A stretch of DNA of 64,000 nucleotides. Source: Nostoc sp. JL34. GTDB taxonomy: Bacteria > Cyanobacteriota > Cyanobacteriia > Cyanobacteriales > Nostocaceae. The position numbers and the translations under genes were made by a program. Of this stretch, positions 56,701-64,000 are shown in pieces; the first letter of the stretch is position 1, and the number at the start of each line of letters is the position of its first letter. The notes under the pieces are model-generated. The model did not search any database, had not been told where the DNA came from, and worked only from the letters and a program-made list of their open reading frames with translations. The stretch covers positions 1 through 64,000 of the forward strand of contig NZ_JABXKQ010000070.1 of the NCBI RefSeq assembly GCF_017114945.1, given 5' to 3'.

Positions 56701-57402
56701 GAGTTCCAGAATTTCGCCTTTTACATCGACAGTGATTTTTTTGGATAAGTCACCATTTGCGATCGCAGTAGCAACTTCGGCAATGTTGCGAACTTGGCCA
56801 GTGAGATTACCTGCCATCAAGTTAACGTTATCAGTCAAATCCTTCCAAGTGCCAGCCACCCCTTGTACTTGGGCTTGGACACCCAATTTACCCTCAGTAC
56901 CCACCTCACGGGCAACTCTTGTGACTTCTGATGCAAAGGAACCGAGGCGATCCACCATCGTGTTGACGATATTAGCAGTTTGGAGAAACTCACCTTGGAG
57001 GGGTCTGCCATCAATTTCTGTGGCGATCGTTTGGGATAAGTCACCATTGGCAACAGCCCGAATCACCCGCGTAGTTTCAGCTGTTGGTTGAACTAAATCT
57101 GTAATCAGAGTATTGACAGAAGTAACACAATCTGACCAAGATCCTCGAACATCTCCGAGAGAGGCGCGATCGGCAATTTTGCCTTCTTTGCCGACAACAT
57201 TACCAATTCGCTGTAGCTCCGCCGCCATTCGCTCATTTTGATCAATAATATCATTGAGCGTATCAGCGATTTTTCCCGCCACACCAGTATGGTCTATGGG
57301 CATCCGAGCCGAAAAGTCACCCTGTTTAACAGCATTCAGCGTTCTCAATAGCTGATTTAAATCTAGATTGTCGCTGTCTCTAGTCAACTGTTCGGTTGCC
57401 AT
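50785..57402 (-). CDS. HAMP-array hybrid histidine kinase with three receiver domains
   Basis: A 2205-residue soluble hybrid kinase with no membrane helix. Residues about 10-1260 contain 14 HAMP-like units ([15 protein letters not shown] type). Twelve are joined by 92-residue repeats with [30 protein letters not shown]. Then come GAF (about 1275-1420), coiled coil (about 1430-1530), HisKA with phospho-His H1538 in [11 protein letters not shown], HATPase (to about 1765; [18 protein letters not shown]), and three receivers (about 1815-1935, 1938-2055, 2085-2205) with [22 protein letters not shown] and [11 protein letters not shown]. The layout recalls the HAMP-repeat group III kinases (Nik1) of fungi that sense osmotic stress. 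Residues about 1774-1804 are encoded by a tandem DNA repeat. Confidence 0.95.
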   Translation of the reverse strand: MATEQLTRDSDNLDLNQLLRTLNAVKQGDFSARMPIDHTGVAGKIADTLNDIIDQNERMAAELQRIGNVVGKEGKIADRASLGDVRGSWSDCVTSVNTLITDLVQPTAETTRVIRAVANGDLSQTIATEIDGRPLQGEFLQTANIVNTMVDRLGSFASEVTRVAREVGTEGKLGVQAQVQGVAGTWKDLTDNVNLMAGNLTGQVRNIAEVATAIANGDLSKKITVDVKGEILELKNTVNTMVDQLNSFASEVTRVAREVGTEGKLGVQAEVKGVAGTWKDLTDNVNLMAGNLTAQVRNIAEVTTAVANGDLSKKITVDVKGEILELKNTVNIMVDQLNSFASEVTRVAREVGAEGKLGGQAEVRGVAGTWKDLTDSVNFMAGSLTAQVRNIAEVTTAVANGDLSKKITVDVKGEILELKNTINTMVDQLNSFASEVTRVAREVGTEGKLGVQAEVRGVAGTWKDLTDNVNLMAGNLTGQVRNIAEVATAIANGDLSKKITVDVRGEIFELKNTINIMVDQLSSFASEVTRVAREVGSEGKLGVQADVRGVAGTWKDLTDSVNFMAGSLTAQVRNIAEVTTAVATGDLSKKITVDVKGEILELKNTINTMVDQLNSFASEVTRVAREVGSEGKLGVQAEVRGVAGTWKDLTDSVNFMAGSLTAQVRNIAEVTTAVANGDLSKKITVDVKGEILELKNTINTMVDQLSSFASEVTRVAREVGTEGKLGVQAEVRGVAGTWKDLTDNVNSMAGNLTDQVRNIAEVATAIANGDLSKKITVAVKGEILELKNTINIMVDQLNSFASEVTRVAREVGSEGKLGVQADVRGVAGTWKDLTDSVNFMAGSLTAQVRNIAAVTTAVANGDLSKKISVDVKGEILELKNTVNTMVDQLNSFASEVTRVAREVGTEGKLGVQAEVKGVAGTWKDLTDSVNFMAGSLTAQVRNIAEVTTAVANGDLSKKITVDVKGEIQELKNTINTMVDQLNSFASEVTRVAREVGTEGKLGVQAYVRGVAGTWKDLTDNVNSMAGNLTGQVRNIAEVTKAVANGDLSKKITVDAKGEILDLKNTTNTMVDQLSSFASEVTRVAREVGTEGKLGGQAQVQGVAGTWKDLTDNVNSMAGNLTAQVRGIARVVTAVANGDLKRKLMLDAKGEIETLAETINEMIDTLATFANQVTTVAREVGIEGKLGGQARVPGAAGTWKDLTDNVNELAATLTTQLRAIAEVATAVTKGDLTRSIAVEALGEVAILKDNINQMIANLRETTQKNTEQDWLKTNLAKFTRMLQGQRDLETVSKLILSELAPLVGAQHGVFFLMESAEHSPYLKLISSYAYRERRHLANRFQLGEGLVGQCALEKERILLTEVPSDYVRIASGLGEATPLNAVVLPVLFEGQVTAVIELASFRRFSEIHLTFFDQLTESIAIVLNTIAASMRTEELLKQSQSLAEELQTQQSELRETNKRLEKQAQSLKTSEDLLKGQQEELQQTNAELEEKAELLAMQKKEVERKNREIEQARLSLEDKAEQLALSSKYKSEFLANMSHELRTPLNSLLILAKLLTDNIDRNLTAKQVEYSQTIYSAGTDLLALINDILDLAKIESGTMSIDMTQMPLVELGDQIERTFRQIAQSKGLAFVIEFTPELPISIYTDVKRIQQVLKNLLSNAFKFTEKGEVRLQIAVAKQGWSSDHQNLNRAQIVIGFSVSDTGIGIAPEKQKVIFEAFQQADGSTSRRYGGTGLGLSISREIARLFGGEIKLISQPGEGSTFTFYLPQLSPESTSTLLPTPHSLLPTPYSPLLTPHSSLLTQHSALINDDRTTIERGDRVLLIVEDDVNFARILLDMAQQQGFKVIAAQTGSTGLMLAQQFLPSAILLDIRLPEMDGWTVLDRLKHDPNTRHIPVHIMTVEEGKQRGLQLGAIAYLQKPLTSETISEALAKIKGFVERQVKNLLVVEDDDTQRLSIVELIGNSDVSTTAVADGAAALEAIRTQHFDCLVLDLGLPDMTGFELIEQIKLLPNGKTLPIIVYTGREISKAQETELRRIAETIIIKDVRSPERLLDETALFLHRVQANLPAPKRQILEQLHSQDYLLTGKKALIVDDDMRNIFALTSMLERYQIEVIYAENGREGITLLENTPDIDVVLMDVMMPEMDGYETTRIIRQNDQFKSLPIIALTAKAMQGDREKCIEAGASDYITKPVDTEQLLSLLRVWLYR
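51991..52080. repeat. Tandem repeat (STRR type) inside the HAMP-array kinase gene
   Basis: About six degenerate units of GTGGGGAGTAAGGAG (15-bp period, built from 7-8-bp halves) lie in the linker between HATPase and the first receiver. Read in reverse they encode a Leu/Pro/His/Ser-rich run with repeated [13 protein letters not shown]. The repeat keeps the frame open because its period is a multiple of three. Confidence 0.85.
53700..56960 (-). repeat. Tandem 276-bp coding repeats (HAMP units)
   Basis: About twelve head-to-tail copies of a 276-bp (92-codon) unit. The central copies are nearly identical, the end copies (near 53.8 kb and 56.9 kb) more diverged. This pattern fits expansion by unequal crossing-over. 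Copy number could vary between strains or be misassembled. Confidence 0.85.
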
Positions 57403-58048
57403 AGCCTTATCCTTAGGTTTATAATTTGATAATTTTTTTGTATTTTTTCGCCCCGTACCTACTTGGGGTACTTTGAGGTAATGTTTAACGGTTCTTGACC
57501 TTTGGGCAATAGTTAAGTGAATTTAACCCCATACACCTGCTATTTAAATAGTAGTGCTGCTAGCCCTCTGAAAGAGTATGATAATCAATCATAGCTAGCT
57601 GGCAAATATTTCTCCAGAAAAGGGACGAGTAAAGTAAATTGGGGAATTTAATGTTTTATCAACTTTGGCACAAATGTGAAGTGCGTGTCTACTTGGGAGT
57701 GGCTGAATTCAGAATTGCGTAGGCATAGACCAAATTAGGCATCGCACTTGATCCACTAACCCTAACCAATTCAAAAATCATGACTTCTGTAGACCTGCTA
57801 TTTTTGGCATTAAAACCAAAAGCCTAGTTTTCATTTAGTCAGTATTTGATGACTAGGAATTTCAGTTATAAGTTTACAAGCAAATCAAGACAACTATTCC
57901 ATATTTAACTAGGATTATCTTCTGAAACATTTAAAGAGTTGGGTTATTTATGGAATAATAAATCAAGTTTAGCTTGTCTTTTCAATATTATTATGAGTTA
58001 TTAATCGGCTTAATTATAATATTATATATCAGTTGGAGTAAAGTTTTT
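57403..58048. other. Intergenic region upstream of the HAMP-array kinase
   Basis: About 0.65 kb between divergent genes, with promoters expected for both. A short inverted element GTACC...GGTAC is visible near 57455-57471. Otherwise I see no gene or structured RNA. Confidence 0.5.
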
Positions 58049-59560
58049 ATGATTAGCATTCCTCGATTAAGTAAAATTGACTTTTTGGTTTTGATTTCTG
58101 TTGTCATAATTGGTTTAATAAATTTACCTTTTCCCTTTTCAGGAGATCAAGCACTATTTACAACAGGTGTTTTGGAGATGCAACAAGGAAAGATCCTCTA
58201 TCGGGATTTTTGGGATCTAAAGCAACCTGGAATTTATTATTTTTATTTCTTAGCAGGAAATTTATTTGGTTTTAATGAGATTGGCATCCATATATTTGAA
58301 CTTATTTATATGGTGTTTTTCTCTATAATATTGCAACTGACTCTCAAAAACTATTTTCAGCATCAGATAATAGCAAGTTTAGTACCTTTGTTAACGGTTG
58401 GTGTTTACTATATTTCTTCATCTTATCGGCAACTTACTCAAGTAGAAGGACTAGTTGGTTTTCCTTTATTTTTATGTCTTTGGCTGACTTACCAATCTTT
58501 TAATCACGAGGGAAAACAAAGATTTATTCAGCTTTTAATATCAGGTTTTATGGGTGGAATTGTCCTGATATTTAAATTAATATTTTTACCAATTTTGCTT
58601 GCTTTATGGGTAACTATATTGCTTCATTCTCTATTGATAAAACATCAGAGTTTTCAAAAAATATTTATTGAAGTTTTCTTGCCAATTTTTATAGGAATTA
58701 TCTTTCCTCTTCTAGCTCTTTTCAGCTACTTTGCCGAAGTTAATAGTTTATCAATTGTATATAAAACATTTTTTGTATATCCAGGTCAGGTGGTCGCTAA
58801 TGGCAAATTTAATCTATCTAAGTTACTTTTTGGAACAGCATGGTTCTTAAAGAGTTTTGTCACTTTAGTTTTAATAGCTACTGTTGCAGTAAATGTATCC
58901 TTGCGTAAGGGTAAGAATTTATTGACTTTGCTACTTGTTGCTTGGTTTGTTTTGGGGCTGGGGATTATTTTTTTACAAACTAGGTCACTGTGGAGTTACC
59001 ATTATTTACTATTATTTGTGCCTACAGGTATTTTAGCAACTAAAGGTTTAGATATATTATGGCAACCTTTAAAACAATTGAATTCACCAGTAATTAAGAT
59101 TCTGGTGTCATTTTTGTTTTTATTACCTTTATTATTAAATTTTCAATTCAAGAGTGTTGCTCTAGTTAAGAATAATTTTGCTTTAACTGAAGATACACGA
59201 TTTAAATATCAGACTGTATTTAGAAAAGACTATACATTGCTTCGTTCAGAGGTTGACTTTCTCTCTCAACCAGGAAGTTTACCTGGTGAGATTTTTGTTG
59301 CTGGTGACCCATCTATTTACTACTTATCTGGCCGCACTCAAGCAACATCACTAAATGCATGGTCACTTGAATTATTTCTATCTGAGCAATGGCCGCAACT
59401 TCTACAGGAGTTAAATTTATCCAAGCCTCCTTATATATTTATTAGTGATAACTATCAGACTCTCATTAAAAAAGAGTTTCCCAAGATTATAGAATTGATT
59501 GATAAAAGATATCATCTTTTATCCAAAAGTACCGATGGTATTTGGTATATTTTAAACTGA
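58049..59560 (+). CDS. GT39/ArnT-like integral membrane glycosyltransferase
   Basis: A polytopic membrane protein of 503 residues resembling the RgtA/B/C/D-ArnT-PMT superfamily, which uses lipid-linked sugars on the periplasmic side. The first loop, NLPFPFSGDQALFTTGVLEMQQGKILYRDFWDLKQPGIYYFYFL, has the catalytic-type Asp (SGDQ) and the G-K-xx-YRDFWDxKxPGIY signature. About eleven membrane helices follow, then a soluble C-terminal part of about 120 residues. I choose ATG 58049, which has GGAG at 58035-58038; an in-frame TTG at 57974 would add 25 hydrophobic residues but lacks a ribosome-binding site. It stands alone and may modify lipid or glycan at the surface. Confidence 0.85.
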   Translation: MISIPRLSKIDFLVLISVVIIGLINLPFPFSGDQALFTTGVLEMQQGKILYRDFWDLKQPGIYYFYFLAGNLFGFNEIGIHIFELIYMVFFSIILQLTLKNYFQHQIIASLVPLLTVGVYYISSSYRQLTQVEGLVGFPLFLCLWLTYQSFNHEGKQRFIQLLISGFMGGIVLIFKLIFLPILLALWVTILLHSLLIKHQSFQKIFIEVFLPIFIGIIFPLLALFSYFAEVNSLSIVYKTFFVYPGQVVANGKFNLSKLLFGTAWFLKSFVTLVLIATVAVNVSLRKGKNLLTLLLVAWFVLGLGIIFLQTRSLWSYHYLLLFVPTGILATKGLDILWQPLKQLNSPVIKILVSFLFLLPLLLNFQFKSVALVKNNFALTEDTRFKYQTVFRKDYTLLRSEVDFLSQPGSLPGEIFVAGDPSIYYLSGRTQATSLNAWSLELFLSEQWPQLLQELNLSKPPYIFISDNYQTLIKKEFPKIIELIDKRYHLLSKSTDGIWYILN

Positions 59561-59600
59561 GAAATTTTCGTAGTTGATTTTCATAATTTATCCCTATTTT

Positions 59601-62600
59601 CTAAACTGTCACACCCTCCAACTCCTCATCTGTTAACTCATACAATTGGCGCAACTTATCTAACTTCTCACCATCAGCTTCCCAGAAACCTCGCCCATGC
59701 GCCTCCAACATTCTCCCTAAAATATTGCGAAAAGCTTCAGGATTTGCCTTACGTAATTTATCCGCCATCTCTGCATCTAATGCATAAGTATCTGCGGCTT
59801 GGTCATAAACCCAATCATCGGTAAAATCAGCAGTACCACCCCAACCAATCAACGCCGTCATCCGTTGAGAGATTTCAAACGCCCCACCAGAACCTTGATT
59901 CGCCATTGCTTGCGCCCATTTGGGATTTACCAACTTAGTGCGATACTCCATTCGCAGCAAATCATCTAAATTGCGCGGTGTAGTATCCTTCGAGAAACTT
60001 TCTACAAAGCTGGTTGTAACCTTCTTACCGCCTTGTTTTTCTGCCGCCTTTTTCAAACCGCCGGTATTAGCGTAATATTCTTGAATATCAGTTAAACCAT
60101 ATTCTACCGAATCGATTTCTTGAACAATGCGATCGCTAGTTTTTAACAAAGTATTCAAAACTTCTGGTCTAGCTTGACCTTTATCTTCTCTCCCATAGCT
60201 AAACACGTTGCGACTTTGCCAAGTATTCCCCAATTCCTCACCAGATTCCCAGTTACCATCAACCACCCGATCATTTACCAAAGAACCAAAATCACCCGCC
60301 GGATTAGAAAACAATCTCGCCGATGTATTTTCCACACCTTGGGCTTTCAAAGCCAAAGCATGTCTTCTAATAAAATTCTGATCTTCCGACTCATCAGCAT
60401 CAGCCGCCCGTTGAAATAAATCATCTAATAATTCGATAATATTGACAAAACTATCCCGGAAAATTCCAGACAAATTACCCAACACATCAATGCGGGGATG
60501 TCCAACTTGCGCCAACGGCTTCAATTCATAACGAACAACTCTACCAGTTCCTTCCTTAACAGGTTCAGCCCCCACCAATTCCAACAGAATCCCCAAAGAT
60601 TCCCCCTTAGTTTTAATCGCATCCAATCCCCATAACATCACCGCCACCGTTTCAGGATATTTTCCATATTCATCCAAATGCTGGGCGATAATTTTTTGAC
60701 CAATTTCCCGTCCCCGTTGGTATGCAGCAGGTGAAGGCATCCGATAAGGATCTAAAGCATGAATATTTCTCCCTGTCGGCAAAACCCCAGCCCCATCCCG
60801 CAACAAATCCCCACCAGGCGCAGGCGGAATATATTCCCCATTCAACCCCCTTAACAAATTTGTTAACTCATCCGTAGATTGCATTAACAAATCCCTTATT
60901 AGCTTTTCCTCTTCTTCTCTTTCTTCGTTTATTCTTTCCTCTTCGCCAAAATAAGCCTCCAAATACGACGCCAATTCCTCCTCATTTGGTGCTTCCCCCA
61001 AAGTATGCAACCCAGAAGAAAACAACCGATTTTCTAAAACCTGCAAATATCCATACAACTCCACCAAATAATCATCAAAAGCATGACTGCTAAACATCCG
61101 CACATTTTCAGGAGTAAACGCAATTCCTAACCGTTTAGCATCTTCAAAAGGACAATCTGCATCTAAACCAGAATCTACAATTTTTTTACAAATTCCTTCT
61201 TTTAAGACATAATTCTTTTGTGGATCTTCACGATACTCCGAAATCAAATCACGCAACGCCACCAATTCCTTATATAAACCTGCACGTCCATAAGGCGGTA
61301 CATTATGAGAAATCAACACACCATAACCGCGACGTTTTGCCAACATCGATTCAGACGGATTATTCGCCGCATATATATATAGATTAGGCAAATTTCCTAA
61401 CAAAATATCCGACCAAGAATAACCCGTATTACCCAACGGAGAACCAGGCAACCATTCCACCGTCCCATGCATTCCAAAGTGAACTAAAGCATCAGCTTGA
61501 AACTCATTTTGCAACCATTTATAATAAGCAGCATATTGGGGATGAGGCGTTAAATCTCGTTCAAACATTAAGCGCATCGGGTCGCCTTGTATCCCCAAAG
61601 GTGGTTGTACGCCTATCCACACATTGCCTAATTGCACACCACCAATTTGAAATTCATCGCCATAAGTTTTAATACCAGTTCCCGTGAGAGATTTCCATTG
61701 TTTTTTGATGCGGGAGGTTTGCAGATATCCCAACCATTTTTCTAGGGTACGGGCGCTAACAGTATTTGTGGGGTGGGCAACATGAGCGCCATTATCTAGG
61801 GGCAGGCGAGACGACTGCCCCACAAGAGAATTAGCTTCATCTGCTTCTTTCACCCAGCGAATCAATTCTTCGCCATCTTCTGGTAAATCTCCCACGGTAT
61901 AACCTTTTTCTTTGAGTGCGTGGAGAAATTTCAGCAAACTACGCGGTACATTTAATAATGCAGCTGTACCTACAGCACCATAACCTGGAGGAAATCCATA
62001 TAAAATGATCGCAATTTTGCGTTCAGATGCAGGTTTTTGCCGCAAAGCCACCCAAGTTTTCACTCTACCAATTAATCGCTGCACCCGTTCGGGAACCAAA
62101 TAAATATTTTCGCCCACCAAACCACCAAGGGGAACGGTATCAATAGCCCCATCCAATTCTGGTAAGGCGTACAACACCACACTTTGCAAGCCGCCGATAC
62201 CTTGGCGCGTCCACGAGGAAATATCTTGAATTAATAGTGGTGCAGCAACAATATAAGGTACATTTTTGGCAGTAAGGATGCGTTTTGCGACTTCTATTTG
62301 ACGGCCAGCTTCCATTGAACCAGCCGGGCCACCCACCAGAGGAAAGCCAATTGTCGAAACGATCGCATCTACTTTAACTGCTTCACTAGAAAGTGAGGCA
62401 GTCTCTATATTACCTAGTTGTCGTTGCTGAATTTCATAGTCAGTTGTCATTAAATCTCGTACCGCCACGTGTCCTTCTACGCCGTTGATGAAGATGGGTA
62501 AAGGAGTTAACCCGGCTTTTTCAAAACTGCGAATTAGTTGGGGAATGTAGGGTTGTTTGGTGATGACGTGTTTTCGGTAGAGGAGAATTCCGATAACTGG

Positions 62601-63302
62601 GGAGACGCGATTAATCGCGTCTCTACAATGGGTTTTATACCATTCCAAATACTCGCGGGGCGATTCAAAAAACCCTTGATAGTCGGGATGGAGTAATCCG
62701 ATATTGGGGGTTTCGACTAGCGGGGGAATGTCGCCGACTTTTAAATTTAAATATTTTTCTGCTAGTGTCCAGAATAATGAAGCGACGTTTTCTGAACCGC
62801 CAGCATTCCAGTAACCATAGATAATTAACCAGTTGCGTAAGTCTTGGACTTTCTGCACTGGGACGTATTTCAGTAGTTTGGGGCCAATTTTTAAGAAGCT
62901 GATGTAACCAGCGAGTTTGTCTTCTTCTCGCCCGTTGCTAAATTTGTCAAGGATGAATTTAACTGGTTTGGGCATTCCTTTGGGCTTGTCGCCAATAGCA
63001 AAGTCACCCAACTTGGTTAAACTCATCAATTCCAAGGCTGACTCAAAGACTAGACGGATGGGAATTTGGGAAATGCGATCGCGCAACCACATAACCTGGT
63101 CATAATCAAATAGTAGGCTACCGAAAAACACATCAGCGTCATGAAGTGCTGCTTCTACCTCGGTACGAATGCTGGTAAGATCGCGATCGCTAAATACCCG
63201 AATATCCAACTCAGGACAGCGAGAGTTAGCCAAAAAGGCTGCTTTTCTGTACAAGTCAGCGTTGAATGATTCAAACCCAGCAATCAAGACGATGCGTTTC
63301 AT
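59601..63302 (-). CDS. Magnesium-chelatase large subunit paralogue (BchH/ChlH family)
   Basis: A 1233-residue member of the CobN/BchH/ChlH family, which inserts Mg (or Co) into a tetrapyrrole with an AAA-type I/D complex. The N-terminal DUF3479-like domain (about 1-160: IVLIAGFESFNADLYRKAAFL) points to BchH/ChlH rather than CobN. The core shows GYWNAGGSENVASLFW, GFPLVGGPAGSMEAGRQ, LYGFPPGYGAVGTAALLNVP, LVHFGMHGTVEWLPGSPLG and the C-terminal GWGGTADFTDDWVYDQAADTYALD. It is about 100 residues shorter than the usual cyanobacterial ChlH (about 1330), so it is probably the second paralogue. Its exact metal or substrate is uncertain. Two palindromic repeats are inserted in frame (about residues 227-236 and 492-505). 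Confidence 0.88.
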   Translation of the reverse strand: MKRIVLIAGFESFNADLYRKAAFLANSRCPELDIRVFSDRDLTSIRTEVEAALHDADVFFGSLLFDYDQVMWLRDRISQIPIRLVFESALELMSLTKLGDFAIGDKPKGMPKPVKFILDKFSNGREEDKLAGYISFLKIGPKLLKYVPVQKVQDLRNWLIIYGYWNAGGSENVASLFWTLAEKYLNLKVGDIPPLVETPNIGLLHPDYQGFFESPREYLEWYKTHCRDAINRVSPVIGILLYRKHVITKQPYIPQLIRSFEKAGLTPLPIFINGVEGHVAVRDLMTTDYEIQQRQLGNIETASLSSEAVKVDAIVSTIGFPLVGGPAGSMEAGRQIEVAKRILTAKNVPYIVAAPLLIQDISSWTRQGIGGLQSVVLYALPELDGAIDTVPLGGLVGENIYLVPERVQRLIGRVKTWVALRQKPASERKIAIILYGFPPGYGAVGTAALLNVPRSLLKFLHALKEKGYTVGDLPEDGEELIRWVKEADEANSLVGQSSRLPLDNGAHVAHPTNTVSARTLEKWLGYLQTSRIKKQWKSLTGTGIKTYGDEFQIGGVQLGNVWIGVQPPLGIQGDPMRLMFERDLTPHPQYAAYYKWLQNEFQADALVHFGMHGTVEWLPGSPLGNTGYSWSDILLGNLPNLYIYAANNPSESMLAKRRGYGVLISHNVPPYGRAGLYKELVALRDLISEYREDPQKNYVLKEGICKKIVDSGLDADCPFEDAKRLGIAFTPENVRMFSSHAFDDYLVELYGYLQVLENRLFSSGLHTLGEAPNEEELASYLEAYFGEEERINEEREEEEKLIRDLLMQSTDELTNLLRGLNGEYIPPAPGGDLLRDGAGVLPTGRNIHALDPYRMPSPAAYQRGREIGQKIIAQHLDEYGKYPETVAVMLWGLDAIKTKGESLGILLELVGAEPVKEGTGRVVRYELKPLAQVGHPRIDVLGNLSGIFRDSFVNIIELLDDLFQRAADADESEDQNFIRRHALALKAQGVENTSARLFSNPAGDFGSLVNDRVVDGNWESGEELGNTWQSRNVFSYGREDKGQARPEVLNTLLKTSDRIVQEIDSVEYGLTDIQEYYANTGGLKKAAEKQGGKKVTTSFVESFSKDTTPRNLDDLLRMEYRTKLVNPKWAQAMANQGSGGAFEISQRMTALIGWGGTADFTDDWVYDQAADTYALDAEMADKLRKANPEAFRNILGRMLEAHGRGFWEADGEKLDKLRQLYELTDEELEGVTV
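61797..61825. repeat. Palindromic repeat inserted in the chelatase gene
   Basis: GGGGCAG (61799-61805) and CTGCCCC (61815-61821) flank GCGAGACGA, the dispersed 'gcaggcgagacgactgc' element of Nostoc-type genomes. It encodes part of SLVGQSSRLPLDNGA, an extra loop in the protein. Confidence 0.75.
62603..62624. repeat. Second palindrome inserted in the chelatase gene
   Basis: Perfect 11-bp arms GAGACGCGATT / AATCGCGTCTC form the dispersed 'agacgcgattaatcgcgtct' element. In reverse it encodes CRDAINRVSP, just before the strand PVIGILLYRK. Confidence 0.8.
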
Positions 63303-63386
63303 GCCTGTAAGCTACGAAATATTTCTTTACTTAAATTTTAAACGTGCTTTCAGGCTGAGTGTTAAATATCTACCCATAGATTCTGG

Positions 63387-63995
63387 TTAGTAGTTCCTTG
63401 AGGGAGTTAGGGCTTCACTATCACCAACGCCTTTGGGATATTTTGATTTCAAAAAAGTTGTGATGTGTTGAGTCAAATTAAGTGCATCATTAAACTCTTT
63501 TGATTCCTGTAACGCTTCATATAGTGAACGGATTTCTTGTGATGACAAGTTTGTAAAAGTACGCAACTCGGTAATATCTAATCTCCGGTTAAACTCATTA
63601 GCAGTATGCCGCCATTGATGTAGAAGCGAAAACAACTCTCTATCTTGACGTTCTGCAAAGACATCAGATGCGAGTGCTGTTTCGGTCACTGATATAATTA
63701 ATCGCGGAAATACTATCGGTCGTCCCGGCTTATGTGAGTTTGGGTTAAAGCGGCTATCAGATAAAATAACGTCATTTGATCTGCACTCATTCAATAAGGC
63801 ACGCAGAAATTCTATCCTCTTCTCGTTAGCTGATGCCCATCGTTCGCCAAAAATCCCGGTAATTGTTGCTAATAATCCTAGACCTGTTAGTAGTGGTTCA
63901 AAGGTTTCCGCCTGAGTCCACCAGACGGCGGCTAGAATAAATCCCAGAAGTAGAGGGAAAAACGTGATAAAGGTCACTAGGTTTTTCATACTCAT
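63387..63995 (-). CDS. Hypothetical membrane-anchored protein
   Basis: A 202-residue protein, complete at the window edge (ATG at 63995). Two N-terminal hydrophobic segments (about 8-28, FITFFPLLLGFILAAVWW, and 33-50, LLTGLGLLATITGIFGE) are followed by a helical, charged cytoplasmic domain: NEKRIEFLRALLNECRSND, LFSLLHQWRHTANEFNRRL and ITELRTFTNLSSQEIRSLYEALQE. The family is not recognised. It is on the same strand as the chelatase gene and 84 bp upstream of it, so read-through is possible, but no functional link is evident. An alternative start two codons in (63989) is equally possible. Confidence 0.7.
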   Translation of the reverse strand: MSMKNLVTFITFFPLLLGFILAAVWWTQAETFEPLLTGLGLLATITGIFGERWASANEKRIEFLRALLNECRSNDVILSDSRFNPNSHKPGRPIVFPRLIISVTETALASDVFAERQDRELFSLLHQWRHTANEFNRRLDITELRTFTNLSSQEIRSLYEALQESKEFNDALNLTQHITTFLKSKYPKGVGDSEALTPSRNY

Positions 63996-64000
63996 ATCAC

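Noticed and set aside
54034..57091. Series of forward-strand open frames with about 276-bp spacing
   Set aside because: They are antisense shadows of the HAMP repeats; their periodicity follows the repeat unit and they have no independent starts or ribosome-binding sites.

Overview
The window looks like chromosomal DNA of a filamentous, heterocyst-type cyanobacterium (Nostoc/Anabaena-like). The evidence is the frequent HIP1 octamer GCGATCGC, short G-rich tandem repeats (STRR-like) between and inside genes, a BchH/ChlH-family chelatase subunit, Ccs1/CcdA cytochrome c biogenesis proteins and very large multidomain sensor kinases. Species cannot be fixed from the sequence alone.

Layout. (1) 1-2.1 kb holds housekeeping genes: a YciI-like protein, an SRP RNA gene with no reading frame, a phasin-like protein, a Cys/His-rich small protein and QueF (queuosine synthesis). 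(2) 2.2-40.9 kb is one long surface-polysaccharide region. It opens with a reverse-strand Wzc-like tyrosine autokinase. All but one of the following genes run forward: a GT4 glycosyltransferase; a Wzm/Wzt ABC exporter; a nucleotide-sugar block (acetyltransferase, Gfo/Idh/MocA dehydrogenase, two DegT-family aminotransferases, a second acetyltransferase, SDR epimerase); a DUF4082/Ig-like/dimethylformamidase-like protein with a Tat-type partner; then about nine more glycosyltransferases, a methyltransferase, more acyltransferases, a Wzy-like polymerase and a YdcF-like protein. The exception is a reverse-strand exported beta-helix protein. Three broken gene ends (about 21.0, 23.7 and 30.3 kb) show that this region has been rearranged. 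(3) 41.1-43.5 kb encodes Ccs1 and CcdA on the reverse strand. (4) 43.6-57.4 kb is taken up by two giant sensor kinases, convergent and overlapping by 12 bp: a Ser/Thr kinase-AAA-GAF-PAS-histidine kinase-receiver protein, and a hybrid kinase with about 14 HAMP units followed by GAF, histidine kinase and three receivers. (5) 58.0-64 kb has a GT39-like membrane glycosyltransferase, a 1233-residue BchH/ChlH-type chelatase subunit and a small membrane protein.

How the genes work together (inference). The 10.7-16.4 kb block fits synthesis of an N-acylated amino (possibly 2,3-diamino) sugar nucleotide. The glycosyltransferases would assemble repeat units decorated by four left-handed beta-helix acetyltransferases, an AT3 acyltransferase and a methyltransferase. 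Export and polymerisation genes of two types coexist (Wzm/Wzt ABC exporter; Wzy/Wzc). No Wzx flippase or Wza porin is recognised here. The beta-helix protein and the DUF4082/dimethylformamidase-like protein are candidates for processing or binding the product.

The most notable signals are the in-frame insertion of dispersed palindromic or tandem repeats into three large proteins, the HAMP array with its 276-bp DNA periodicity, and the duplicated DUF4082-Ig modules fused to a dimethylformamidase-like domain next to amino-sugar genes.
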